Below, piece after piece: positions 8,301 to 17,015 of a DNA stretch of 64,000 bases. Both the position numbers and the translations under genes were made by a program. Position 1 is the stretch's first letter; each line of letters opens with the position of its first letter. Location of the stretch: assembly GCF_001945365.1 (NCBI RefSeq), contig NZ_MSTQ01000019.1:1-64000 (forward strand), written 5' to 3'. This stretch comes from Pseudomonas reinekei (lineage in GTDB: Bacteria > Pseudomonadota > Gammaproteobacteria > Pseudomonadales > Pseudomonadaceae). Below the pieces are notes generated by a model. The model worked only from the letters and a program-made list of their open reading frames with translations. It had not been told where the DNA came from and did no database searches.

Positions 8301-9506
8301 TCAGAGGCGTTCGATGATGGTGGCAATGCCCATGCCGCCGCCGACACACAAGGTCGCGAGGCCATAACGCAAGCGCCGGGTTTCCAGTTCATCGAGCAAG
8401 GTGCCGAGAATCGCGCAACCGGTAGCGCCCAGCGGGTGGCCCATGGCGATGGAGCCGCCATTGACGTTGACCTTGTCCGGGTCGACGGCCATGTCCTTGA
8501 TGAATTTCAACACTACCGAGGCGAAGGCCTCGTTGACCTCGAACAGGTCAATGTCTTCGACACGCAACCCGGCCTTCGCCAAGGCCTTGCGTGTCGCCGG
8601 CGCGGGGCCGGTGAGCATGATGGTCGGGTCGGTGCTGGTGACCGCCGTGGCGACGATCCGCGCCCGGGGCTGCAAGCCTAGCGCCCGGCCCTTGGCTTCG
8701 GAGCCGATCAACATCAAGGCTGCGCCGTCGACGATCCCCGAGCTGTTGCCCGGGGTGTGAACATGGTTGATCCGCTCCACATGGCTGTAGACCCGCAGCG
8801 CCGTGGCGTCGAAGCCCATCTGGCCGATCATCTCGAAACTCGGCTTGAGCCTGGCCAGGCCTTCGAGGGTCGATTCGGCACGGATGAATTCATCATGATC
8901 GAGCAGGATGATGCCGTTCTGATCCTGTACCGGTACCAGTGATTTTTTGAACGAACCATCAGCCCGCGCCCGCGCGGCTTTCTGCTGCGAGTGCAGAGCG
9001 TATGCATCGACGTCCTGGCGACTGAAGCCTTCGAGGGTGGCAATCAGGTCGGCGCCCACGCCTTGCGGAGTGAAATGGCTGTGCAGATTGGTGGCAGGAT
9101 CCAGCGCCCAGGCCCCGCCGTCGCTGCCCATCGGCACCCGCGACATCGACTCGACGCCGCCAACGACCACCAGATCTTCGAAACCGGAACGCACTTTCAT
9201 CGCCCCCAGGTTCACCGCTTCCAATCCAGACGCACAGAATCGATTGATCTGCACGCCGGCCACACTGACATCCCAATCGGCGACTTGAACGGCGGTTTTG
9301 GCGATATCGGAGCCTTGATCGCCGATGGGCGTCACGCAGCCCAGCACCACGTCATCGACCTGACGGGTATCGAGGGCCGTCCGCTGTTGCAGCGCCGTGA
9401 GCAACCCCGCCACCAGGTTGACCGGTTTGACGCTGTGCAAGGCGCCATCGGCCTTGCCCTTGCCTCGGGGCGTGCGTAATGCATCGAAAATCAAAGCTTG
9501 GGTCAT
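8301..9506 (-). CDS. Acetyl-CoA C-acyltransferase (thiolase)
   Basis: This 401-residue protein has the thiolase signatures in order: the nucleophilic Cys91 in QINRFCASGLEAV, the GHPLGATG motif near 350, and the C-terminal Cys in TLCVGGGMG near 388 that acts as general base. It cleaves 3-ketoacyl-CoA to acetyl-CoA and a shortened acyl-CoA, or runs the reverse condensation. It is the first gene of an operon with the FadB/J-like protein downstream. Length and motifs are complete. Whether its natural substrate is long-chain, short-chain or aromatic-derived ketoacyl-CoA cannot be read from the sequence. Confidence 0.92.
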   Translation of the reverse strand: MTQALIFDALRTPRGKGKADGALHSVKPVNLVAGLLTALQQRTALDTRQVDDVVLGCVTPIGDQGSDIAKTAVQVADWDVSVAGVQINRFCASGLEAVNLGAMKVRSGFEDLVVVGGVESMSRVPMGSDGGAWALDPATNLHSHFTPQGVGADLIATLEGFSRQDVDAYALHSQQKAARARADGSFKKSLVPVQDQNGIILLDHDEFIRAESTLEGLARLKPSFEMIGQMGFDATALRVYSHVERINHVHTPGNSSGIVDGAALMLIGSEAKGRALGLQPRARIVATAVTSTDPTIMLTGPAPATRKALAKAGLRVEDIDLFEVNEAFASVVLKFIKDMAVDPDKVNVNGGSIAMGHPLGATGCAILGTLLDELETRRLRYGLATLCVGGGMGIATIIERL

Positions 9507-9907
9507 GGTGTCCTCGATCTTGTTGTTGTCGATTTTTGATCTTTTGAAGGTGCTCCCACCTTATTCCGTGCTGGCACGGATTCAATGACCGCAACGCTCA
9601 GTGACGTTGACGCACACGCTCAGACGGACGGTCATCCAGAGCTCGGTGAACCGGTTCAGGACACGCAGGTGTCTAGCAAAAGGCCGCCCAAGAAGCTGGC
9701 AATAGGCCTCATGCCTTTTTGATAGCTATTTTTAAGAACACCATACTAAATGGATCTAAACCAAGTGTGACGCGGGCTCTAAGGTGAAGGTGTACGAAGT
9801 TGTCGTCGGGTTTTGCCGAGGCGCTCGTCCTACAGGAAGTGCATCGCGCTGCCGTCATGGAGATATGCAGGCAGGCATCAGGAAATAACAAAAAAGGCGG
9901 TCAAGCC
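9507..9907. other. Intergenic region upstream of the thiolase operon
   Basis: It contains the thiolase promoter region on the minus strand. A 45-codon open frame (9585-9722, plus) ends in a basic RPPKKLAIGLMPF segment; it has coding-like bias but no ribosome site and could be the stump of a lost gene. An AT-rich stretch around 9720-9760 is the most promoter-like part. Nothing else is recognised. Confidence 0.4.
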
Positions 9908-10003
9908 ATGTTCAAACACTCGAAAGTTCGTCAAGCCGGGCTCATTCTCTTCGCCACCACATTGTTGTTGATCGTGCCGAACCTGACCAAGGTGATCGGC
10001 TGA
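9908..10003 (+). CDS. 31-residue single-pass membrane protein
   Basis: The short frame has a GGCGG ribosome site seven bases before the ATG. It encodes MFKHSKVRQAG followed by a hydrophobic segment (LILFATTLLLIVPNLTKVIG): basic cytoplasmic N-terminus and one transmembrane helix. The shape and codon use fit a genuine small membrane protein of pseudomonads; function is unknown. It is too short for ordinary gene callers. Confidence 0.6.
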   Translation: MFKHSKVRQAGLILFATTLLLIVPNLTKVIG

Positions 10004-10100
10004 CTCACGCGCCAGAGTTGATTATCGCCACATCAAAAATGTGACTGGCTCGCTACCCGGGCCAGCGTGGCTGTGCCAATCTTTGCGGCACTTCCACGAC

Positions 10101-10922
10101 ATGGACGGCGATCCTTTGAAAACGCTCCTTCTGTTCGGGGCCTTGCTGCTCAGCACGCCTCTGTATGCCGCACAGCTCAACCTGGAGCTCGGCGCGGACA
10201 GCCGCACCTGGCAGACCGAGGAGTTGCTCAAGCATCCTCAAGCCCAGACCATCACCATTGCCAATGACGTTTCCTACAAACGCGACATGAGCTATCGCGC
10301 CGTGCCGCTGGCTGCATTGCTGACCGGCATCAAGCCTGACGATCACCTGCAAGCTGTGGCGCTTGACGGCTTTGCCGCAGAACTGGCGGCTGCACCTCTG
10401 CTGAACACCGAAGGGGCTCGCGCCTGGCTGGCGATTGAGGATCCCGCCAGGCCCTGGCCGCCCCTCTCCGCAGGCAAGCACAGCGCAGGGCCGTTTTATC
10501 TGGTCTGGACCGACCCACGGGCGGGCAACATCAGCCCGGAACAATGGCCGTTCGAAGTCGCCAGCATCAAGCGCATGGCACCGGTGGCCGAGCGCTTCCC
10601 GGCCCTGCTGCCGGACCCCGCGTTAAAGGCCGAAGATCCGGTCAATAAGGGCTTCGCGTTGTTTCAGAAGAACTGCCTGGCCTGTCATCGATTGAACGGT
10701 GCTGGCGACGCGCAGTTCGGGCCTGACCTGAACATTCCATACAACCCGACCGAATATTTTGGCGCGGACTTCCTCAAGCGCTATATCCGCGATCCGCAAA
10801 GTTTGCGCCAGTGGCCGCAAGCGAAGATGCCGGGGTTTTCAGCCGAGGTGTTGCCGGATGAGGATCTGGGGATGTTGGTGGGCTATTTGAAACACATGGC
10901 CGGACGCAAAACTAAGCCGTGA
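10101..10922 (+). CDS. Exported cytochrome c with N-terminal oxidoreductase-like domain
   Basis: About 273 residues. After a signal peptide (LLLFGALLLSTPLYA) comes a domain of roughly 140 residues resembling the fold of molybdopterin-oxidoreductase partner domains (SYKRDMSYRAVPLAALL, then GPFYLVWTDP). A C-terminal class I cytochrome c domain has one CLACH heme site near residue 195 and a distal Met in KMPGFS. It is probably a periplasmic electron carrier. ATG 10101 is given; a TTG at 10116 directly at the signal peptide is an equally good start. It is not in an obvious operon. The downstream REP sits in the intergenic gap. Confidence 0.8.
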   Translation: MDGDPLKTLLLFGALLLSTPLYAAQLNLELGADSRTWQTEELLKHPQAQTITIANDVSYKRDMSYRAVPLAALLTGIKPDDHLQAVALDGFAAELAAAPLLNTEGARAWLAIEDPARPWPPLSAGKHSAGPFYLVWTDPRAGNISPEQWPFEVASIKRMAPVAERFPALLPDPALKAEDPVNKGFALFQKNCLACHRLNGAGDAQFGPDLNIPYNPTEYFGADFLKRYIRDPQSLRQWPQAKMPGFSAEVLPDEDLGMLVGYLKHMAGRKTKP

Positions 10923-10929
10923 TGCATTT

Positions 10930-10965
10930 CCCCTGTGGAAGCGAGCCTGCTCGCTTCCACAGGGG
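10930..10965. repeat. REP palindrome (GTGGAAGCGAGC type)
   Basis: Perfect 17-bp arms CCCCTGTGGAAGCGAGC / GCTCGCTTCCACAGGGG with a CT loop, between convergent genes. It may also work as a transcription stop for either side. Confidence 0.85.
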
Positions 10966-10979
10966 CGGCGGTGTTTGCG

Positions 10980-11789
10980 CTACTGCTGCTGCACGGAAAT
11001 CACCGGTGCCGGCGTCGGGGTCACCAGGACCTTGGCGTGCATCTGCTCACACCCGCCGCCCCGACGCATGCCGCGTACCGGGCAGGCATCGAGGTAATCA
11101 AGCCCTACTGCCAGTTTCAAGTGTCGTTCGGGGCGCGCCAGTTCGTTGGTCACGTCGAAGCTGTACCAGGCGTCATCGAGCCAGGCTTCAGCCCAGGCGT
11201 GGCTGGCCAGGTGTTCACTGTTCTCGCTGTACAGATATCCCGACACGTAACGCGCCGGAATGCCCAGGCTGCGGGTGCAGGCGAGAAATGCGTGGGTGTG
11301 GTCCTGGCACACGCCAGAGCGCCCGGCGAAGGCTTGTGCGGCGCTGGTGTCCACTTCGGTGGCGCCAGGCGTGTAGGTCATGTGCTGGTTAAGGCCGTGC
11401 ATCAAGTCGATCAGCGCCGTGCGGTCCCGGCGTTGCTTGCATTGCTTTTCGGCGAACGCGCGCAAGGCCTTATCAGCCTCGGTCAGACGGGTAAATCGCA
11501 AAAACGGCAGCGCCGACTGGCTCTCGTGCTCGGCTTCGCGCAGTTCATCGATATCGACCTGCCCCCGGGCACCGATGATGATCGCCTCGTGAGGCTCGTC
11601 CATGGTCAACACATGCAGGATGTTGCCGAACGGATCGAGTTGCGCGCGCACCGGACGCGGCAGGTCGAGCTGCCAACTGAGCACATGCTGACGCTCGCTG
11701 TCGTGGGGCGTCAGTCGCAAATACTGGATGCTCGCCCGCACCTGATCTTCGTAGTGATAGGTGGTCTCGTGGCTTATGGAAAGTCTCAT
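10980..11789 (-). CDS. Transglutaminase-like protein (bacterial transglutaminase N-terminal type)
   Basis: This 269-residue protein starts with the beta-rich bacterial transglutaminase N-terminal domain (MRLSISHETTYHYEDQV). The transglutaminase/protease core follows, with the Cys of GVCQDHTH near 168, the His of SHAWAEAW near 205 and the Asp of FDVTNE, a complete Cys-His-Asp triad. It is third in an operon: the start codon overlaps the stop of the alpha-E gene (11786-11789), which follows the ATP-grasp gene. This trio is widespread and is suspected to make and process a peptide-like product or modify proteins; the substrate is unknown. Confidence 0.9.
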   Translation of the reverse strand: MRLSISHETTYHYEDQVRASIQYLRLTPHDSERQHVLSWQLDLPRPVRAQLDPFGNILHVLTMDEPHEAIIIGARGQVDIDELREAEHESQSALPFLRFTRLTEADKALRAFAEKQCKQRRDRTALIDLMHGLNQHMTYTPGATEVDTSAAQAFAGRSGVCQDHTHAFLACTRSLGIPARYVSGYLYSENSEHLASHAWAEAWLDDAWYSFDVTNELARPERHLKLAVGLDYLDACPVRGMRRGGGCEQMHAKVLVTPTPAPVISVQQQ

Positions 11790-12736
11790 GCAGCCTCCAG
11801 GTAGGAACTGTGAATCGCGTTGCCCAACTGGCGCACCAGCGGGATGAACTCGGTCAGCCAGGCGTGCAGGCCTTCGTCGAGTATTTCGTTGATGCCGGTG
11901 TAGCGAAGACGCGCGTCTATTTCCGCCGCCATACGTTGCGCGGGGCGTCCATTGGCCCCCGGCAACTGGGCGAGGATCTGGTCGATTTCTTCGGTGCAGG
12001 CGCGCAGGGAACGCGGCACATCTGCCCGCAGCAACAGCAACTCCGCTACATGCCGCGCGCCGGGAGCGTCACGGTAAATCTCGGTGTAGGCCTCGAAGGA
12101 AGAGAGAGCCCGCAGTAGCGCACTCCACTGATAATAGGCGTGTGCCGTACCGTCGCTGACCGCTTCGGCCTGATCACCGGCCATTTCGTAACGGGCGTCG
12201 AGCAGACGCAACGTGTTGTCGGCCCTTTCGATGAACGTGCCGAGACGGATGAAGCGAAACGCGTCGTTACGCATGATGGTGCCGTAGGACGCGCCCCGGA
12301 ACAGGTGGGAACGTTCCTTGATCCACTCGCAGAAACGGCTCATGCCATAGCGGCTGAGGCCTTGCTCGGCGATGCCGCGAATTTCCAGCCAGGTGGCATT
12401 GATGTTTTCCCACATGTCGGCGGTGATTCGCCCACGCACCGCATGAGCACTGGCCCGCGCCGCGCCGAGACAACTGTAGATGCTGGCCGGGTTGGCCGCG
12501 TCCAGGGCGAAGAAATGCAGTAATCGCTCGGCATGCAATTCGCCGTGGCGTTCGAGGTAGTCGTCCAGCGTGCCGGTAATCAACAGCGGCATGGCCAGTT
12601 CGTGCAAGCCGTTGCCACGGCCATCCTGTGGCATCAGTGACAGCGAGTAACTGATGTCGAGCATCCGTGCGAGGTTTTCCGCCCGCTCCAGGTAACGCGA
12701 CATCCAATACAAATCCGAGGCAGTTCTACTTAGCAT
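11786..12736 (-). CDS. Alpha-E domain protein (DUF403)
   Basis: This 316-residue all-helical protein begins MLSRTASDLYWMSRYLERAENLARML, the characteristic start of the alpha-E family. It has no membrane segment or known catalytic motif. It is always found with circularly permuted ATP-grasp and transglutaminase-like genes, as here: 12 bases downstream of the ATP-grasp gene and overlapping the transglutaminase start by four bases. That context suggests a structural or substrate-binding partner of the ATP-grasp enzyme. Confidence 0.9.
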   Translation of the reverse strand: MLSRTASDLYWMSRYLERAENLARMLDISYSLSLMPQDGRGNGLHELAMPLLITGTLDDYLERHGELHAERLLHFFALDAANPASIYSCLGAARASAHAVRGRITADMWENINATWLEIRGIAEQGLSRYGMSRFCEWIKERSHLFRGASYGTIMRNDAFRFIRLGTFIERADNTLRLLDARYEMAGDQAEAVSDGTAHAYYQWSALLRALSSFEAYTEIYRDAPGARHVAELLLLRADVPRSLRACTEEIDQILAQLPGANGRPAQRMAAEIDARLRYTGINEILDEGLHAWLTEFIPLVRQLGNAIHSSYLEAA

Positions 12737-12748
12737 GACAGGCTTCCT

Positions 12749-14158
12749 TCAATCCTCGACCACCCAGGTGTCCTTGGTTCCGCCACCCTGGGAGGAATTC
12801 ACCACCAGGGAGCCTTCGCGCAGGGCGACCCGGGTCAAACCGCCGGGTACGACCCGGGTCTCACGGCCTGACAACACAAACGGACGCAGATCGATATGCC
12901 GCGGTGCGATACCGTTTTCGACAAACGTCGGACAGGTCGACAGCGACAGCGTCGGTTGCGCGATATAGGCGTGGGGCTTGGCGATGATGCGTGCGCGGAA
13001 GGATTCGATTTCCGCCGCCGTCGCCGCCGGCCCCACCAGCATTCCGTAACCGCCGGAGCCTTGGGTTTCCTTGACTACCAGTTCTGGAAGATTGGCCAGC
13101 ACGTGGGAAAGTTCAGAAGGATTACGGCACTGCCAGGTAGGAACGTTCTTGAGAATCGGCTCTTCATCCAGGTAGAAGCGAATCATGTCGGTGACGAACG
13201 GATACACCGATTTGTCATCCGCTACCCCCGTGCCGATGGCATTGGCCAGCACCACGTTGCCGGAACGGTAGGACGACAGCAGTCCCGGTACGCCGAGCAT
13301 CGAATCCGGATTGAACGCCAGCGGATCGAGGAACGCATCGTCGAGGCGACGGTAGATCACGTCGACGGCTTTGGGGCCGTCGGTGGTGCGCATGTAGACC
13401 TTGTCGTCACGCACGAACAAATCCGCACCCTCCACCAGTTCCACACCCATTTCCCGTGCCAGGAACGCATGTTCGAAGAACGCACTGTTGAACCGTCCCG
13501 GGGTCAGTACCACAACGCTCGGGTTGTCGATCGGGCTCGAGCTTTTCAGGGTGTCGAGCAACAGGTTCGGGTAATGGTCGATGGGGGCAATGCGTTGCGC
13601 CGCGAACAGCTCGGGGAACAGGCGCATCATCATCTTGCGATCTTCGAGCATGTAGCTGACGCCGCTCGGGGTCCGCAGGTTGTCTTCGAGCACGTAGTAC
13701 GTGCCGTCGCCGTCGCGCACCAGGTCGACGCCGGAGATATGCGAATAGATATCGCGGTGCAGATCCAGCCCTTGCATCGCCAATTGGTATTGCTCGTTGG
13801 CCAGCACCTGTTCGGCTGGAATGATTCCGGCCTTGATGATGCGTTGCTCGTGATAGAGGTCGGCGAGGAACATGTTCAACGCCTTGACCCGCTGGATGCA
13901 ACCGCGCTCGACCACTCGCCATTCGCTGGCGGGGATGCTGCGGGGAATGGTGTCGAAGGGAATCAGGCGCTCTGTCCCCTGCTCATCACCGTAGAGCGTG
14001 AAAGTAATCCCGGCGCGATGAAATAACAGATCGGCCTCGCGTCGCCGTTGTGCCAAAAGCTCGTCAGGCGTTTCGGCCAGCCAACGGGCAAACTCCCGAT
14101 AATGCGGGCGGACCTGGCCGCCGGCATCGTACATCTCATCAAAATAGGTGCGGATCAT
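12749..14158 (-). CDS. Circularly permuted type 2 ATP-grasp protein
   Basis: Starting at the ATG at 14158, with AAGGAG six bases upstream, the protein has 469 residues beginning MIRTYFDEMYDAGGQVRPHY, the family N-terminus. The upstream extension to 14257 is not supported. Visible family segments are GVDLVRDGDGTYYVLEDNLRTPSG, VYRRLDDAFLDPL-like, and the late ETQGSGGYGMLVGP glycine-rich loop. ATP-grasp enzymes form amide bonds by carboxylate phosphorylation. With the downstream alpha-E and transglutaminase genes, this looks like a peptide-ligating system of unknown product. Confidence 0.9.
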   Translation of the reverse strand: MIRTYFDEMYDAGGQVRPHYREFARWLAETPDELLAQRRREADLLFHRAGITFTLYGDEQGTERLIPFDTIPRSIPASEWRVVERGCIQRVKALNMFLADLYHEQRIIKAGIIPAEQVLANEQYQLAMQGLDLHRDIYSHISGVDLVRDGDGTYYVLEDNLRTPSGVSYMLEDRKMMMRLFPELFAAQRIAPIDHYPNLLLDTLKSSSPIDNPSVVVLTPGRFNSAFFEHAFLAREMGVELVEGADLFVRDDKVYMRTTDGPKAVDVIYRRLDDAFLDPLAFNPDSMLGVPGLLSSYRSGNVVLANAIGTGVADDKSVYPFVTDMIRFYLDEEPILKNVPTWQCRNPSELSHVLANLPELVVKETQGSGGYGMLVGPAATAAEIESFRARIIAKPHAYIAQPTLSLSTCPTFVENGIAPRHIDLRPFVLSGRETRVVPGGLTRVALREGSLVVNSSQGGGTKDTWVVED

Positions 14159-14389
14159 GCCGTACTCCTTGTCACCCGGACATGCAGGCCTTCGCAAGGC
14201 CCGTGCCATCGGCATAAACGCTTTGATTTCAATCGGTTGGATATTCAACGCGGACACACCGCACCAATTCTGTGCGGCAAACGCCCCAACCTGATCGCCC
14301 CCGCTTCATTGCAAGGCGTTGTTGTCGCCTATCACCAGCATAGTCAGAGTTGATTTCACTGCCCGCTCAACGTTGGGGATAATCCATGC

Positions 14390-14448
14390 ATTCGCTGAAA
14401 AGCTCACCGAACTTCCCTTTAGCCGCCCGTTTTGGGCGGCTTTTTTTT
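14390..14448 (+). ncRNA. Candidate small RNA ending at an orphan plus-strand terminator
   Basis: A strong plus-strand terminator (AGCCGCCCGTTTTGGGCGGCT, 14421-14441, then eight T) has no plus-strand gene upstream; the neighbours on both sides read minus. A TTCACT (14355-14360), 17-base gap, GATAAT (14378-14383) arrangement could be its promoter, giving an RNA of about 60 nt. No coding frame lies in it. The rest of 14159-14532 shows no gene. The start is inferred from the promoter-like boxes only. Confidence 0.4.
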
Positions 14449-14532
14449 GCCTTTTTGAAATGTTGTGAATCAAAAACAAAAACGGCCAACCCAAAGGTCA
14501 GCCGTTGCTGATGCTTGTTACTGTTCATAGCG

Positions 14533-14877
14533 TTATGCGAGTCGCCCTCGTACCTCCTGCTTGACACCCCAGCCCTCAATGATGCCGCCCAATGGCTCGA
14601 CCACCGCTTCGAAACCCTGTTCGAAATCGCCGATGTCATCGTAAGTGGCGTACATCACTTTGCTCAGTTCGAGCGCCCATGCGCCGTCGTCGCGCACACT
14701 GATCTGCGCATTCAGCGATTCACCATGATGAAATTGACGTGCCGCCCTGCGTGCCCGCTCCTCGTCCGGGAAAATGGCGTAGAACTCGATGGGATGGAAC
14801 CGTGAAAAATCAAAACCGCCTTCTTTCATGCGGCGCAGCACACTGCTGCTGATGTCTTCTTGATGGGCTGTGCTCAT
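14533..14877 (-). CDS. RraB-family protein (ribonuclease E inhibitor B type)
   Basis: This 114-residue protein fits the RraB family in size and composition: N-terminal SSSVLRRMKEGGFDFSRFHPIEFYAIFPDEE, a central strand segment, then an acidic stretch YDDIGDFEQGF and a C-terminal GWGVK. In E. coli RraB binds RNase E and lowers its activity; whether the Pseudomonas homologues do so is not shown by the sequence. It is monocistronic, with a GGAGGAC ribosome site ahead of ATG 14877. Confidence 0.82.
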   Translation of the reverse strand: MSTAHQEDISSSVLRRMKEGGFDFSRFHPIEFYAIFPDEERARRAARQFHHGESLNAQISVRDDGAWALELSKVMYATYDDIGDFEQGFEAVVEPLGGIIEGWGVKQEVRGRLA

Positions 14878-15090
14878 GAAACGTCCTCCTCAACTGATGG
14901 ATAGACTTTCCGTACTCCCTGACGCACGCGCCCCGAGGGTGCGAGCGTTTCGGCAACCGATGTGCCGACGGGAAACAAGCATGGAGCTGACAAGACCAGA
15001 CCTTAGCGATCCATTCGCTGATCTCGATTGCAGATTAGCCCCAAGATAGAGCTGCTGCCAAGGCCTGGTTGTGAATGTGACAGGAGATGT

Positions 15091-15324
15091 TCAGATTGGC
15101 GTGATGCCGAGGATTTGGATGCTGTTCTGGGCTTTCAGGTTTTTCACGCTGGCGTCAGTGGTCCGCCCTTCGAAATCGTTCAGATCCAGCTTCGCGGCGA
15201 CAGGAAGGACACGTTCCTTGATGAGTTTGGCGGCCTGCTCATGGCTCGGGCATTCCTCGCACTCGAAGATTTCGTCGACGGTTTCACCGTGATCATCCAC
15301 GAAAGTGACTTTCCAGTTGGACAT
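15091..15324 (-). CDS. Small conserved protein of unknown function
   Basis: From the ATG at 15324 (GGAGACTCCG upstream) the product has 77 residues: MSNWKVTFVDDHGETVDEIFECEECPSH at the N-terminus, with a CEEC pair near residues 22-25 that could hold a metal or a disulfide. A Lys/Leu-rich helix follows, then a segment ending ILGITPI. It is cytoplasmic, with no membrane segment. I do not recognise a named family. It stands alone between RraB and a REP element. Confidence 0.7.
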   Translation of the reverse strand: MSNWKVTFVDDHGETVDEIFECEECPSHEQAAKLIKERVLPVAAKLDLNDFEGRTTDASVKNLKAQNSIQILGITPI

Positions 15325-15418
15325 CGGAGTCTCCTCGATCAAACCTGCAATGGGCTTACAACTATCTCGACCTGGATAGCTGGCTAATCGTTCCAATGGA
15401 TCAGTTGCCGTTCAAAAT

Positions 15419-15444
15419 GCGGGAGCGAGCCTGCTCGCTCCCGC
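15419..15444. repeat. REP palindrome (GCGGGAGCGAGC type)
   Basis: GCGGGAGCGAGC-CT-GCTCGCTCCCGC perfect inverted repeat in the gap between two minus-strand genes. Confidence 0.85.
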
Positions 15445-15474
15445 AGGGGAAACGCGTCGGGCTCGAGAGCCCGG

Positions 15475-15666
15475 TCAGATTCTGACATTCCCTCGCGGCC
15501 CGGCAATCGCCCAGATGATCAGGCCCAAAACCGGTAGCAACAGGATCAATAGCACCCAGAGGACTTTCATCCCGGTCTCGGAGCCGCTTTTCAGCACATT
15601 GATGATGGCCCAGATATCCAGGGCAAGAATGATCAGGCCTACCAGGCTGTTAAAGGTGGAACCCAT
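15475..15666 (-). CDS. Two-helix membrane protein, phospholipase D N-terminal-like (PLDc_N)
   Basis: This 63-residue protein has two hydrophobic helices (FNSLVGLIILALDIWAIINVLKS and KVLWVLLILLLPVLGLIIWAIAG) and ends PRGNVRI. The pattern ...ALDIWAIINVL...W.LLILLLPVLGLIIW is that of the PLDc_N domain that precedes cardiolipin synthase catalytic domains but often occurs alone, as here. It sits in the inner membrane; role unknown. The start is supported by AGGAG before ATG 15666. Confidence 0.85.
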   Translation of the reverse strand: MGSTFNSLVGLIILALDIWAIINVLKSGSETGMKVLWVLLILLLPVLGLIIWAIAGPRGNVRI

Positions 15667-15748
15667 GGTGACGCTCCTGAAGAGTGGTATGCCCCCTTAG
15701 GATAGCCGGCCATGGCCAGGGTTCCCTTTTATTGACAGCGTTGTGGCC

Positions 15749-16279
15749 TCAGACGTGGATGGCCACTTTCAGCGCTTCGAGGGATGGCGCCGCCGCGATG
15801 CCGACTTCGGCGCACAGCTCCAGCACCCGCGGCAGGTCATTGCCGTAGACCAGCACCACCTGCAACTCGTCGTCCAGCAGTTGGCTGAAGTTCATCAGCG
15901 TATAACCGCCGCTTTCCTTGTTGAGGCTGCTCATCTGCACCTGGATGCGATTGAGCGCAGTCAGCGCTTCGGTCTTGGCCAGTTGCTTGGGCTTGAGGTT
16001 GAAATCGACCCCAGGACCAAACGAGGCGACGATCTGCGCGAACAGGTCCGCGTAGGTATCGGCCTGGAACAGCACGGTTTCCGGCAGGCTGCCGACGACG
16101 ACCCATTCACCCAACGGAATCGGGAAAGTTTCGTCGTAGTTGATGTCTGGGTTGGCTGTCAGAAAACCCTCTGGATCGGCGTAGGCCTGGGCCGCTTCGT
16201 CAGCGACTTTCTGGATTTCGTCATCGCCCATGCACCCGGAGCTGATTTTGCTGATGAGTTCGACGAGTGCGGCTTTCAT
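15749..16279 (-). CDS. Conserved cytoplasmic protein of unknown function
   Basis: This 176-residue acidic protein begins MKAALVELISKISSGCMGDDEIQKVADEAA and ends with an alpha/beta segment PSLEALKVAIHV. Alternating strand and helix patterns in the second half (LDDELQVVLVYGNDLPRVLELCAEVG) suggest a small alpha/beta fold. It has no signal, membrane or catalytic motif. I cannot name the family. It lies downstream of the ankyrin gene on the same strand but is separated from it by a REP-like inverted repeat, so co-transcription is uncertain. Confidence 0.75.
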   Translation of the reverse strand: MKAALVELISKISSGCMGDDEIQKVADEAAQAYADPEGFLTANPDINYDETFPIPLGEWVVVGSLPETVLFQADTYADLFAQIVASFGPGVDFNLKPKQLAKTEALTALNRIQVQMSSLNKESGGYTLMNFSQLLDDELQVVLVYGNDLPRVLELCAEVGIAAAPSLEALKVAIHV

Positions 16280-16337
16280 GGGGTAGATCCTGTAGCGAGG
16301 GAATTTTGAGGCGCGAAGGATAACCGCAAAAACGAAA

Positions 16338-16392
16338 AAGATCGCAGCCTTCGTCAGCGCCTACAGGGTGCTGTCGAAGGTTGCGATCTTTC
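16338..16392. repeat. REP-like inverted repeat (GATCGCAGCCTTCG type)
   Basis: AAAGATCGCAGCCTTCG and CGAAGGTTGCGATCTTT form long arms around a 21-base loop. This is a second palindrome family of fluorescent pseudomonads, distinct from the GTGGGAGCGAGC REPs in this window. It also could terminate the ankyrin gene. Confidence 0.75.
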
Positions 16393-16401
16393 GCAGGCCC
16401 C

Positions 16402-16920
16402 TCAGCCCAGCAGTTTTTCCAGCTGCGCGATGGTGTCGGTAGCGCCCAATGTCTTCGCAGCATCGAGCGCGGTAATGCCATTGGCGTCCTTGGCTTTCGG
16501 GTCAGCACCTTTGCTGATCAGGTAATCGACGACTTCAACGCGGTTGAACATCGCGGCCATCATCAACGCCGTACGGCCGTCGAACGACGAGCCTTCCACC
16601 TGCGCGCCGCCTTCAACCAACGCCTTGATCACCGCCAGGTCACCCTTGAACGCGGCGCCGGCAATCGGGCTCTGGCCATTGTCGTTGCGGATTTCCGGGT
16701 CGGCCTTGTGTTCGAGCAGGACTTTCACGGTATCGACATGACCGTGATACGCGGCCAGCATCAGCAAGGTATCGCCCTTGTGGTTGCGCAGGTTCGGCGG
16801 CAGGCCCTTGCTCAGCAGCGCAGCCATCATGGCCGCATCGCCCTCGCGCGCCTTGTTGAATACCTGTTCGGCAAACTCGGCAGCTTCTTCGGGGGTCATC
16901 TGGCGGCTCTCGTCGGACAT
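16402..16920 (-). CDS. Ankyrin-repeat protein
   Basis: About 172 residues from ATG 16920 (GGAG seven bases upstream). After a short acidic lead, four ankyrin repeats follow: LPPNLRNHKGDTLLMLAAYHG, ADPEIRNDNGQSPIAGAAF, AQVEGSSFDGRTALMMAAMF and ADPKAKDANGITALDAAK, each with the helix-turn-helix pattern and the TLLMLA / TALMMA core. There is no signal peptide. The role is presumably protein-protein binding. Ankyrin proteins of this size in Pseudomonas often sit beside catalases or stress genes, but no such partner lies here. Confidence 0.88.
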   Translation of the reverse strand: MSDESRQMTPEEAAEFAEQVFNKAREGDAAMMAALLSKGLPPNLRNHKGDTLLMLAAYHGHVDTVKVLLEHKADPEIRNDNGQSPIAGAAFKGDLAVIKALVEGGAQVEGSSFDGRTALMMAAMFNRVEVVDYLISKGADPKAKDANGITALDAAKTLGATDTIAQLEKLLG

Positions 16921-17015
16921 TGGGCACTCCATTGTGTCATTCGTAAAAGCCGACAGTTTCCCGAGCAGCCCCGACACTGTCACTTCTTTTTTCTGATGCG
17001 AGCCTATAGCCACGT

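Noticed and set aside
9585..9722. 45-codon plus frame ending RPPKKLAIGLMPF
   Set aside because: Coding-like bias but no ribosome site and no family; may be a relic, not enough to call.
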